A stretch of DNA of 64,000 nucleotides from a bacterium SCSIO 12741 (GTDB taxonomy: Bacteria; Bacteroidota; Bacteroidia; Flavobacteriales_G; Salibacteraceae). The translations under genes and the position numbers were made by a program. A model generated the notes under the pieces. The model did no database searches. It was given only the letters and a program-made list of their open reading frames with translations, and was not told the origin of the DNA. Below are positions 36,820 through 45,837 of this stretch, in pieces. The stretch spans positions 3,968,594 to 4,032,593 of the forward strand of contig CP073749.1 in NCBI GenBank assembly GCA_024398055.1, read 5' to 3'. The first letter of the stretch is position 1. Each line of letters begins with the position of its first letter.

Positions 36820-37773
36820 TCAAAGGCTGTTGCTCAAATTGCTTTCATTTTTTCTAAAATCTATACTTATTAAGAACCGTGGATTAAACTTCTCGTATTT
36901 CTCTTTTTGCTCCTCAGGGGTTTCCTTTGGTGTGGGTAAAGCATCAAAATCTCCTGGAGAAATGAAACCAAGTTGATTTTTATCAGAGGTTAGTTCACTT
37001 TCAAATTCTAATGGTTTCCACTTAGCGTCAATCGGAGGATGAATTTTGACAAACTTGATGCCTCTCTTGGCTCCCACTAATTTATCGTGAATTTTGAGGT
37101 TTAAGTAACTAAGAAATGAATCCAAATCTGTAGCTTCCGAATGGCATACTAAGTTATTCCAAGGAGCTGCATGATAGGGATGTAAGTCAAAAAACGATGG
37201 GATTTTCCATTTAGGTTTCCCTTCTTTATCAAAAGATTTGTTGCAATAGTTTTCTTTCAAAAAGTGAGCACTGATGAAGGAAATGCCGAATTGCTTTATT
37301 TCTAAAGGACTAAAACGGGCAAAATCCGGATAACGCAAGAAGTTGATTGAATCCTGGGAGTTGTAGAGCAGGTATAAAGGTATTCCATCTATACCTTTGG
37401 CATAATCAATTAAAGAGTCAATCTGTCCTACATGGTCCATTCTTGGATATTTGCTACCGCTGTACATGATTTTGGCCTGCATGGGTAATCTCAATTGGTT
37501 ACCGTCCTGAAGGGTAATCCAGAATTCAATGTCGTTTCCATTGGCACGTTCGTTCCGTGCTTCGTACATATTGATCGGGGCACCGTATTTCATCTTGTAG
37601 ATCGCAAAAGAGAAAAGTAGATTTTGGGTTATTGTAGTTTCAAACATTTTGAGCCCTTCATGATCTCGTGCAAACCGAATTCGGTCCCATGTTTGATGGG
37701 CAATTAACCTAAACCAATGGCATAGGGTAGGGAAAGATTCAAATTCATTTAATAGTCTGATATAGTCTTTCAT
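36820..37773 (-). CDS. DUF6615-like protein with PD-(D/E)XK-type motif
   Basis: A 317-residue cytoplasmic protein. I recognise the overall look of the DUF6615 group. It has 'ERANGNDIEFWI' (D81, E83), then 'LRLPMQAKIMY' (Q99-A-K101), which fits the nuclease core with D and a Q-x-K version of the (D/E)-x-K step; 'YPRMDHVGQIDSLIDYAKG' follows, and 'PLYLLYN' is the next strand. A DNA-cleaving role is inferred. It lies after the defence operon and after a strong terminator, so it is probably transcribed separately, yet it is part of the same island. Confidence 0.8.
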   Translation of the reverse strand: MKDYIRLLNEFESFPTLCHWFRLIAHQTWDRIRFARDHEGLKMFETTITQNLLFSFAIYKMKYGAPINMYEARNERANGNDIEFWITLQDGNQLRLPMQAKIMYSGSKYPRMDHVGQIDSLIDYAKGIDGIPLYLLYNSQDSINFLRYPDFARFSPLEIKQFGISFISAHFLKENYCNKSFDKEGKPKWKIPSFFDLHPYHAAPWNNLVCHSEATDLDSFLSYLNLKIHDKLVGAKRGIKFVKIHPPIDAKWKPLEFESELTSDKNQLGFISPGDFDALPTPKETPEEQKEKYEKFNPRFLISIDFRKNESNLSNSL

Positions 37774-37800
37774 ATTTATTGTTTAAGGGAGTTATTAAGT

Positions 37801-37843
37801 AATTGTAAAAATGGTTCACGACCATTCATAGTCGTGAACCATT
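37801..37843 (-). terminator. strong minus-strand terminator ending the defence operon
   Basis: A perfect 13-bp stem (37810-37822 with 37831-37843) with an 8-base loop, followed on the minus strand by TTTT. It lies 10 bases after the stop of the 70-residue gene. Confidence 0.8.
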
Positions 37844-37852
37844 GAAGTTTTC

Positions 37853-38065
37853 CTAACCATTGTGACAAGGCTCAGAGCAGTGTTTGCATCCATCTGGATT
37901 CAGCAAGGGGTGCTGTCTTTTAGCTTCAGCAATAGCAGCTTGGCAATTTGAAAATTCTCCGATATAGTATCGGTTTTCTGGATTGGGTAACCAAATACAA
38001 GTCTCTTTGTGTACTTCATTGTATCCGCGACTATCTTGACGGACATTCATGTAATATCTGTGCAT
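37853..38065 (-). CDS. small Cys/His protein, probable zinc binder
   Basis: A 70-residue protein with five Cys and several His: H19, C23, C41, C60, C63, C67, H68. It has 'NEVHKETCIWLP', 'YYIGEFSNCQAAIAEAK' and a closing 'GCKHCSEPCH'. I know this as a small family near defence and mobile genes ('VHxExCxxLPxxENRxYLGEF'), with no proven function. Zinc binding is inferred from the Cys/His set. It lies 64 bases after the methyltransferase gene on the same strand and before a strong terminator, so it may be the last gene of the operon. Confidence 0.75.
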   Translation of the reverse strand: MHRYYMNVRQDSRGYNEVHKETCIWLPNPENRYYIGEFSNCQAAIAEAKRQHPLLNPDGCKHCSEPCHNG

Positions 38066-38129
38066 AACAGTATAATTTGAGCTACTATGGCCATGTAAAT
38101 GCAGAGCCAGGTAGCTGGATTTATAAAAA

Positions 38130-41100
38130 TTATTTTTCTACTTTTTTTCCTTTTCCGTTGGGCTCAAGCTCATGCTCCTGCAACCACTGTAGGGCCTGTC
38201 CAACCTCATTCAGCGTAAACTTTTCCCGTTTGGTCGGACTCCAGTTGTGGGATTGGCGGATGATTTTTTCATCTGTGATGGAGTAGGGATCGTCCATGAG
38301 CAGATTGTTCCAGGTGGCGTAGACAGTGGCTATTAGTTCGGTTTGTCGTCGATTGAGGGGGACAGTTAACTCCAAAAGATGGTCTATGGTAGGGCGGTGA
38401 TCCTGAAATTGGATTTCAAATTCCTTGAGCCCTTCTTTAAACTTAACGGTTTTGTAGTAGTGCGTTCGAAATTGCCCCTCTTTTCGATTTTCCATCGGTT
38501 CTTCAATGGCTTTGAAATAGCCCAAATCGGAAGCTTTTTGTTCGCACTGAGTTAAGAGCCGAAAGTCTGCCGGACCGTACTCGTCTTGAATGGGTTGCCG
38601 ACCCAGATCCACGGCGGCGAAGGACTCGATCAAATGCAGTGTTTTTTCCATTTTTACTCGTCCCAGTTTTTTGGCATGGGCTGGATGTCTTTGGTGACGG
38701 TAGATGATGTAGGTCATCAGTGGTGGAATCTTTCGGGCCTCTTGCTGATTTCTCATAGGAGTGGGTCGAACCGATCGTTTCACCGAGTTGCTTTCGTTTT
38801 CCCAGGGTTTTTGATGCCAGGCTTTCATCACCCGAATGGCTGTTCGGTATTCACCGTGTTTTTTAATTTCCTTTTGTTTTAACACCCGGAAAGTCTCTCC
38901 TGGAAAAGAATCTCTTTCTTCCTGAGTTTTACCGGTTAATTGAGAAAGAGTGGGATCCAGAACGTATTTCATTTCCTCCTCATTCAAGCCGTATTTCATA
39001 CCGAAATAGGCATCCAATTCGCATTGAATTTCGTGCCGGTAGTTTTCATCCCACCGAAAGGGTGGGAAGGGGAATTCTTCTGGTTTCGAGGTAACCCAGT
39101 CCGGTCGATCCGTTTCTTCCCGGTAAATGGCAGCTTCATTATCCTTCCAGCGCTTGGTGATTAGTTTTCGCATAGCAGGATCAGCTTCTTCCCATACATC
39201 GTCGGCAAAGGCTTTGAGGTCCCAGGCTGTGTAGGTGAGTTCTAATACTCTGGGGACGATGAATTGGAGGTCTTCCGGGCTAAATTGCTCGGGAGGAATT
39301 ATGGGAAGTTGTTTGAGAATGAAAATGGAGACTGAATTGCTACCAACTTTTTGTCTTGCTACATAATCAAATGGTATGGATGATACCATTCCCAGAAAAC
39401 ACAGTTTTAATAATAAAGGTTGATCTAGAAAGATTAGAGGCATTTTCCCACTTACAGCTGAATACGGGAAAATGGAACAAACAAATGTTCTTTGGTTGGT
39501 ACTACAACTTACGTCCCTAAACCCCAGAAGCCAATCATGTACAATTCTATTCTTAGATTCAGAGTTTAATATGTTTCCTAATCTCTTTTTAACTGCTGAG
39601 GAATGAACAAAGTATCTGGGAATAATAGATATATTGGGACTTGATTGTTCTTGACCCTCAAGAAGTCTGTGCTCAGGTTTTTTGCCTTTGATCAGTTTGT
39701 AGGTCGAATGTCTATGGTTGTATAACCAGATATGTTTTGCCTCATATAAAGGCAAGTCCTCTTGGTCAAGTTGAAGGTCTATTTGGTATTGTTCAGAATC
39801 GAATTTGAAGTAAGATGAATGATTTGACATGTTGAACATTGCAAATACATGAGACCTCCATTCATTGGTTGATAAGGTGTTTTGCTTAAAAGCTTTAGAA
39901 TCTGCCGACATATCAAACATTCTATGAGTTATGGCCGTAAAAGGATTCTTTTGGCCCGCTTCTCGAATCAAAATTGGAAGTCGATCATAGATGCCTTGGA
40001 TGATTTCATGATCAATAATACTTCTGAAAAGAGGGCAAGTGTGGGTATTAGGATTAAAATCAAGTAATTCTTGGCTAGGCGTTTCGATTATCCTTAACTG
40101 ATCAATAAGCTCCTTAGGTTGAGAAAGGTAAAACCCGAATTTTGGCTTCAATTCCATATTACTCGAAGAACCATTTACTGTGAGAAGGCAAATTTTTAGA
40201 CTCCAATGAATGTCTGGAAAAAGCCCTGCGTTGTTGATAAAATCGAAAAGGCTAATTAGCCGATTCCCGGAAATTAGAAATCTGAAAAAATGACGATTGG
40301 TGTAATCAGTTGCAATTCCGGTTGGAATAAGAGTTCCGGCCCTTCCCAAATTGGATATAAGGTTTATGATTCGCTCAGAAAAAATGGAGTAGGTATTTAT
40401 GTCTCCGCCGGATGTTAGGTTGTATTGACTGGAATTTCTTAAATAGCGCCCTAATCCTTTTGATCGGTACAGAGTCCATTTAAACTCTTGCAATATTGGG
40501 TTCTCTGATGATAACTCCTCAATCATTCTTTTCCGAATAGCCGCATTCCTGGCGTTGGCTATCTCGGGTATCCGACTGGCAAAAAATTCCTTCTCCTGAA
40601 TCTTGATCCGCTCCCAAGGAGGATTCCCCAACACAACATCAAATCCTCGCTGATCTTGCTCTCGGCCAAACACATCCGGAAACTCCAACGGCCAATGAAA
40701 AAAGGCCATTTTCCGAGCTTCAGAGCGCACTCGTTGAAGCAGGGGATGATTGGGATCTATACGATCTTCATTAATCTGCTGTAAACGAGCTTGAGTTACC
40801 CATAGGCTTTGATCCAGGGTATAAGGTTGAAAGAAGGCGTAGGTCCAGGCATCGTAGAGCAGGCGTTGCTTTTGGAGTTGAGGCTCGTTTTCCCATTGCT
40901 GGTAGCTTCGTTCTTTTTCCCAAACTTCTTGAAGGGATCGGGTAGGAAGCTGATCTAACTGTTGATAGCTATGGGTAAGGAAGCGCGATCCGGATTCCAT
41001 CGAATTGGGGGCAAAGTCAAGCCGAAGCATTCCTTCTCGCTCTTCCTTGTTTTGTTGTCTTAAACTTTTGGCTACCGTCTTATCATCACCCGTCACTGGC

Positions 41101-42965
41101 TTAAAAGCCCCATCAGGAATAACAGGAAGCAATACCTCGTCCTCCTGCCCGGATGACTCAGTCAGACGGGCGTTCTCGCTCTCACACTGTAAATGCCCAA
41201 CAAGGCTGTTCCCACATTTTATCTTGTGATTCAAAAAGGTGAGGGGCCGCCCTGCCTGATGGGCCTCCAGCCAGAGCACCAGCCGGCACAATTCCACTGC
41301 ATCGGGATTGAGATCCACTCCGTAAATGCAGTGTTCAATTACATCGCGCATGGCCTGACCTTCATACAGAGCCGTAGATTCGCCCTCATCCGCTCGGATC
41401 AGGGCCAATTCTACAGCTAATGCCCGGGCTGCTCCTAACAGAAAGTGCCCGGAACCACAAGCAGGATCACATACCTTGATTCCAAGGACGGCCTCTGCCA
41501 GTTTAGTTTTCCGAAGTTGGATGGGATGGTTTTCATTTTCAGCGTTTTTTAGCCGCTTTTCGAGCACTGGGCGTAGCGCCGTTTTAAGCAATTGTTTGAC
41601 CAGGTCGTCGTGGGTATAGTAGGAGCCGGTTGTTTTTCGCGAATCTCCACCCCGATAGGAAAAGGGCATAGAGGGAGCGTCCCAGTTGATTACGGGAATT
41701 TGATCGAGTAGGGATTCGTACACCGCTCCGAACTCCTCAACATTGATTCGGGTGTAGTTAATTCGAATTTTCTGCTTCTGGTCTTTTTCAAAACGACTCA
41801 GGTGTTCAATGGCCTCCAACAAACAGCGGTTGCTCAACCGGCAATTTTGCAAGCAGGCTAAGGAATCGGGACGAAACAAATCCCCTCCCAAAGGGGCCAA
41901 GCCAAGCACTTTACCCAGACCTTCCTGCTCAAAAAAGGAAAAGGTAAATTTCAATTGCTCCCAAAGGTCATAATGACGATCGCTGCTGGCGTAATACCGT
42001 TCGGCCATCAATCGAAGTCGGGCTAGGCTATAATGGTCTCGGTACAATTTCCGTTGATCCTCATCACTGTCTTCGAAAAAGAGCAGTTGACGTTCTTCGG
42101 TAACGAATAGAAACAGTAAGCGATAGATCAGCTTTCTTAAACTATGCCCGTAGGTATGAGCGGTTAATTCATTTCGATTCAGACTTTCCCGTAAATCGCT
42201 GTTTTCCTTTTGGATCAAGAAACCGTTGCCCAGGCATTCAAGGGCATTTTGAACGGCTTTTTTGAGTTCGTTTCTAATACGATGCCCTTCTTCCACCGAT
42301 TCAAGGTGGTAATGCTCCAGCAGACAGTCGGCGGTGGGTTTGGCCGGAAAACGACTGCTGTGTAACAGGCGAAACAGGGCGGTAAAGGTGACCAGGTCAT
42401 TATCTTCCAGTATGCGCTGCAGGTCAAATTCCAGGTATTGAATACCGGTTAATCGATGGTGGTTGCGGAGCAGTCGTAATTGATGTCCGTTGCTGATCAA
42501 CCCATACAGGTGCTCGGTATGGTTTAGGTATTCCTGCATTTGCACATGGGGCGACTGACGGTTACCTCTTTCTCGTCCTGGATTTTGATCCAGGTGGTGC
42601 TTAAATCCGGTAATATGCACGGGAAGTCCGCCTAATTTGTTGTCGCGATGGCTGATGGTATAGGATTGTCCGTCAACCATTTCTGAAGAGATGTGACTTA
42701 AATCAAACCCCAGTTGACCCAAAAAGGGTATCATCCATTGATTTCGGGTTTCACTTACTCCTGTTTTATGGTCGGGAATAAGTGATTTGGCCCGTTGAAA
42801 ATTGGTCCAAAGGTTACGTGCTGATGAGAAAGCAGTGGAGATGTGATCGGAGACACGCATTCCATCGGAAATACCAAAGTCCGCTGCTGATTGTCCACCT
42901 TTTGTCGAAATGTTCTCCACCAATTGGGAGGAAAACAAGTTTGATTTAATGTCGTAGTGCTGCAT
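38130..42965 (-). CDS. drmMI: N6-adenine DNA methyltransferase, DISARM DrmMI-type
   Basis: A 1611-residue cytoplasmic enzyme. The N-terminal 450 residues hold the segment 'QEYLNHTEHLYGLISNGHQLRLLRN' and 'EFDLQRILEDNDLVTF', typical of large Eco57I/DrmMI methylases. The SAM motif is 'DPACGSGHFLL' (500-506 core); 'GVDLNPDAVELCRLVLWLE' follows. The catalytic NPPW (781-784) sits in 'VVLGNPPWERIK'. The rest is a long target-recognition and C-terminal region. I see no clear nuclease motif. It would transfer methyl from SAM to adenine in DNA. The ATG is two bases after the stop of the SNF2 gene, so they are translated together. Confidence 0.9.
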   Translation of the reverse strand: MQHYDIKSNLFSSQLVENISTKGGQSAADFGISDGMRVSDHISTAFSSARNLWTNFQRAKSLIPDHKTGVSETRNQWMIPFLGQLGFDLSHISSEMVDGQSYTISHRDNKLGGLPVHITGFKHHLDQNPGRERGNRQSPHVQMQEYLNHTEHLYGLISNGHQLRLLRNHHRLTGIQYLEFDLQRILEDNDLVTFTALFRLLHSSRFPAKPTADCLLEHYHLESVEEGHRIRNELKKAVQNALECLGNGFLIQKENSDLRESLNRNELTAHTYGHSLRKLIYRLLFLFVTEERQLLFFEDSDEDQRKLYRDHYSLARLRLMAERYYASSDRHYDLWEQLKFTFSFFEQEGLGKVLGLAPLGGDLFRPDSLACLQNCRLSNRCLLEAIEHLSRFEKDQKQKIRINYTRINVEEFGAVYESLLDQIPVINWDAPSMPFSYRGGDSRKTTGSYYTHDDLVKQLLKTALRPVLEKRLKNAENENHPIQLRKTKLAEAVLGIKVCDPACGSGHFLLGAARALAVELALIRADEGESTALYEGQAMRDVIEHCIYGVDLNPDAVELCRLVLWLEAHQAGRPLTFLNHKIKCGNSLVGHLQCESENARLTESSGQEDEVLLPVIPDGAFKPVTGDDKTVAKSLRQQNKEEREGMLRLDFAPNSMESGSRFLTHSYQQLDQLPTRSLQEVWEKERSYQQWENEPQLQKQRLLYDAWTYAFFQPYTLDQSLWVTQARLQQINEDRIDPNHPLLQRVRSEARKMAFFHWPLEFPDVFGREQDQRGFDVVLGNPPWERIKIQEKEFFASRIPEIANARNAAIRKRMIEELSSENPILQEFKWTLYRSKGLGRYLRNSSQYNLTSGGDINTYSIFSERIINLISNLGRAGTLIPTGIATDYTNRHFFRFLISGNRLISLFDFINNAGLFPDIHWSLKICLLTVNGSSSNMELKPKFGFYLSQPKELIDQLRIIETPSQELLDFNPNTHTCPLFRSIIDHEIIQGIYDRLPILIREAGQKNPFTAITHRMFDMSADSKAFKQNTLSTNEWRSHVFAMFNMSNHSSYFKFDSEQYQIDLQLDQEDLPLYEAKHIWLYNHRHSTYKLIKGKKPEHRLLEGQEQSSPNISIIPRYFVHSSAVKKRLGNILNSESKNRIVHDWLLGFRDVSCSTNQRTFVCSIFPYSAVSGKMPLIFLDQPLLLKLCFLGMVSSIPFDYVARQKVGSNSVSIFILKQLPIIPPEQFSPEDLQFIVPRVLELTYTAWDLKAFADDVWEEADPAMRKLITKRWKDNEAAIYREETDRPDWVTSKPEEFPFPPFRWDENYRHEIQCELDAYFGMKYGLNEEEMKYVLDPTLSQLTGKTQEERDSFPGETFRVLKQKEIKKHGEYRTAIRVMKAWHQKPWENESNSVKRSVRPTPMRNQQEARKIPPLMTYIIYRHQRHPAHAKKLGRVKMEKTLHLIESFAAVDLGRQPIQDEYGPADFRLLTQCEQKASDLGYFKAIEEPMENRKEGQFRTHYYKTVKFKEGLKEFEIQFQDHRPTIDHLLELTVPLNRRQTELIATVYATWNNLLMDDPYSITDEKIIRQSHNWSPTKREKFTLNEVGQALQWLQEHELEPNGKGKKVEK

Positions 42966-42967
42966 GA

Positions 42968-45835
42968 TTAAGGGGTGATTTCGGGTAAAATGATATAGAC
43001 ACCCAGTACATCAGGGGGAAGTACAGGGATCACCGATTGGTATTGGTGGCCGGTCACTGCTTTTCTAAATTGTTCGTGGCCCGTTACCATGTGTTGGGCA
43101 CGTTCGCGGGCCAGTTTGTCCAGGGTATTCTTCAATTGTTGGTAATCCCGGAGCGCGATATTAAGTTGTTGTTTCCGAATGTTATCCGGCACATTTTGAG
43201 AGGGTTGAATGTTTTGTAGTAGTTCAAGTGCCTTCAGTTGCTGATCGGGGTCAAATTGATGGGGAAGGCCTTCGTAGCCCCACAGTTTCATTTCTTCAGC
43301 CACCAGTTCGTTTTTGCCCTTTTTGTTGGCAATTACGTTTCGGATGCGTAGCAAAAACAAGGTGGTGCGTTGTTCTACTTGTTTGCTTCTAAACACGGAA
43401 GCTCGTGCAACCAAGGGGTTTTCAGAATCATTTAAGGCGCCATCCAGCAGTTTGAGGCACAGTTGCTCTACAAAGGGATGGTTTCGGCCGATATAGGTGT
43501 ATGAATTTGGAGTGGGTGAGGCAAACGAAAGCCGACAATTGGATGGATGGGGAAGGCTTTCCTTTAAGTCAACCGGAAGGTTTTGCGAGTTAAGCTCAAA
43601 TCCTTTCTCCAATGGTTTTAGCGAACAGCCAAACAAGGGCATGGCTGCTTTAACCAATTGTTCCACGGTACCAGCATCACCCAAGGCCTCTTTGCTTTCC
43701 CATAAGTAGGGAGCCAGTTCGTTGGGTTTGATACTGTTTTGAGCGAATATGGAGGTGATCTGTTTTTCTTGTTCCTCCATCCGCTCGAAGGATTCACTGA
43801 CCTGGTGTTTAATCTTTTGAACCTCATCATCCTGACCAAAGTTCAATTGAGTTTGTACACTTTCATCAGCGTTCTTTTGAGGTTTCAACAGAACTGCTGT
43901 TAACACAGCATCCATGATGCTTTTACTATCATCTGGAAAAGGGACAGAAATGCCAATGGCTTGACGGATTTTACGTGCCTTTCGTAGGAGCACCTCAAGT
44001 ACGGTTCCATCCATAGGATTGTCTTGGCCATAAAGGAGGAGGGCTTTTACTTCATCTTTGGATTGCCCAAACCGATCCACCCGGCCTTCCCGTTGCTCCA
44101 GTCGGTTGGGGTTCCAGGGAAGGTCGTAGTGAATCACGGCTGAGAAATGTTCTTGTAAATTGATTCCCTCACTCATGCAGTCGGTAGCTACGATAACCTT
44201 GCGGGTATCAGGGTTTTGGCTGAGTTGGTGGACTCTTTCCTTACGTTCTTCGTCGCTGAGTTCGGAGGTGATGATGGCCACTTCTACCTTTTTACCACCG
44301 ATTCTTTTCCATTCCTTTTGAAGTAATTCCCCCAGGTAGTTGGCTGTCTGAATGTAGCGGCAGAAAACGATGGTATTATCGGTTCTTAGCCATTTCTTTA
44401 AAACATCCCTTGCGGCAGTCGCTTTTTGATCGTGTTCCCATCCTTTCAATAGGGATACGGCCTTACCCAATTGCAGTACCGCTTTTTGTTCACTGGAGGT
44501 AAACCCGGTTCGCTGTGTCCATTCTGCGGGTGCTTGATCTTCGCTGTGGTCGAAGTCGCCATCGAGAATGGAGTGATCGGATAAAGCACTGATGTCTTCG
44601 TCGCCCAGGTTTTCTAATTGTTCTTGAGACAGACTTTTAAGCAATCGATTTTGAAGCATCGTTTCACCTGTCGCTGGACTGGACATAACACCACGTATCA
44701 GCCCGATAGCCAGGAAATAGCGCATTCTTTTTTGCCCTTCGGTGGTGTTTTTTTGCGGTTTGGTGAGCATTCTGGCCAATTGAAGAACCTGCCGGAAAAC
44801 CGCTCGATAGGCAGGTGATAGGATATAGGCCTGTTCGAGCGGAAGTCGAGTGGGAAAGGGGGTTTTCTCATCCATCCATTTTTCCACGTTTTTTCGCCTC
44901 CGCTGTACAAAGTGCTGTGCTATTTCTTTCTTAAAGGAAGGCTTGGCTTGGGTAATGTCTACGGGCTCAAAACTGGGATCAAGTAAGCCGAGCAAACTTT
45001 GAAATTCCTCTTGTTTCCCGCTATGTGGGGTCGCGGTAAGCAAGAGCAAGTGCTGTTTTTCCTTTTGGCTAATAGCTTTTAGGAGGCGATGCCGTTGCTG
45101 CTGATTCGAAGTAGCCCCCGAAGGTTGCGCGCAGGTATGCGCCTCATCCACAACCACCATTTCAGGAACATGATTGAGAAATACTTCCCGCTTTCGTTCG
45201 CCTTTGATGTAGTCGATAGAAATGACTTGAAAAGGATAGTGTTCAAAAAGAGATTCGTTGGGACCTAATTCCCGTTCCAGTTTCTTCACCGTTCCCGAGC
45301 GAATTAGAGTAGCATCAATTCCAAACTTATCCTTGAGCTCCTGGTGCCATTGGTCACACAAATGGGGTAGACAGATAATGGCAAATCGTTGAATTTCACC
45401 GCGATCCAGCTTTTCACGAACGATCATCAAGGCTTCGATGGTTTTACCAATTCCCACATCGTCGGCAATCAGAAGGCGGATCGTCTGTTGGCGAAGCGCC
45501 ATAATCAGCGGTACGAGCTGGTAGGAGCGAGGTTCAAAGGAGAGTCTACCCATGGAACGAAAGGGTCCAGCTCCGCTTCGAAAAGAGAGACGGGCGGCAT
45601 CACAGAGGAGTCGGGCAGACGCAAAGCTTCCGATGGAATGCTCTTGGGGTAAAGAAAGGCTGGCCCGTTTTACCAGGCTCCATTCATCGAATAGGTTTTT
45701 ATAGATTCCCTTGATCTCCTTTTCTGAGCCTCCAAGAGGTTTTAGTAGTAATACATCATCATTTTGGGAGGGTTGAACAACCCATTCTCGCTCATAAAAA
45801 CTCACGAGCGTCCCAGGTTTAAATTGCGTGTCCAT
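42968..45835 (-). CDS. drmD: SNF2-family helicase, DISARM DrmD-type
   Basis: A 955-residue Superfamily 2 ATPase. The ATG at 45835 fits the 'MDTQFKPGTLVSFYEREWVV' start seen in DrmD; nine extra codons upstream would overlap the helicase gene. Walker A lies in 'ADDVGIGKTIEAL' (K131), the Walker B box is DEAH (230-233) in 'VVVDEAHTCAQ'. 'RSGAGPFRSMGRLSFEPRSYQLVPL' is a family hallmark. The helicase C domain has 'ATDCMSEGINLQ' and 'REGRVDRFGQ'. The C-terminal 300 residues are helical. In class 1 DISARM such a helicase works beside DrmMI. The start is two bases after the DUF1998 helicase stop; the stop is two bases before the methylase start. Confidence 0.92.
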   Translation of the reverse strand: MDTQFKPGTLVSFYEREWVVQPSQNDDVLLLKPLGGSEKEIKGIYKNLFDEWSLVKRASLSLPQEHSIGSFASARLLCDAARLSFRSGAGPFRSMGRLSFEPRSYQLVPLIMALRQQTIRLLIADDVGIGKTIEALMIVREKLDRGEIQRFAIICLPHLCDQWHQELKDKFGIDATLIRSGTVKKLERELGPNESLFEHYPFQVISIDYIKGERKREVFLNHVPEMVVVDEAHTCAQPSGATSNQQQRHRLLKAISQKEKQHLLLLTATPHSGKQEEFQSLLGLLDPSFEPVDITQAKPSFKKEIAQHFVQRRRKNVEKWMDEKTPFPTRLPLEQAYILSPAYRAVFRQVLQLARMLTKPQKNTTEGQKRMRYFLAIGLIRGVMSSPATGETMLQNRLLKSLSQEQLENLGDEDISALSDHSILDGDFDHSEDQAPAEWTQRTGFTSSEQKAVLQLGKAVSLLKGWEHDQKATAARDVLKKWLRTDNTIVFCRYIQTANYLGELLQKEWKRIGGKKVEVAIITSELSDEERKERVHQLSQNPDTRKVIVATDCMSEGINLQEHFSAVIHYDLPWNPNRLEQREGRVDRFGQSKDEVKALLLYGQDNPMDGTVLEVLLRKARKIRQAIGISVPFPDDSKSIMDAVLTAVLLKPQKNADESVQTQLNFGQDDEVQKIKHQVSESFERMEEQEKQITSIFAQNSIKPNELAPYLWESKEALGDAGTVEQLVKAAMPLFGCSLKPLEKGFELNSQNLPVDLKESLPHPSNCRLSFASPTPNSYTYIGRNHPFVEQLCLKLLDGALNDSENPLVARASVFRSKQVEQRTTLFLLRIRNVIANKKGKNELVAEEMKLWGYEGLPHQFDPDQQLKALELLQNIQPSQNVPDNIRKQQLNIALRDYQQLKNTLDKLARERAQHMVTGHEQFRKAVTGHQYQSVIPVLPPDVLGVYIILPEITP

Positions 45836-45837
45836 GT

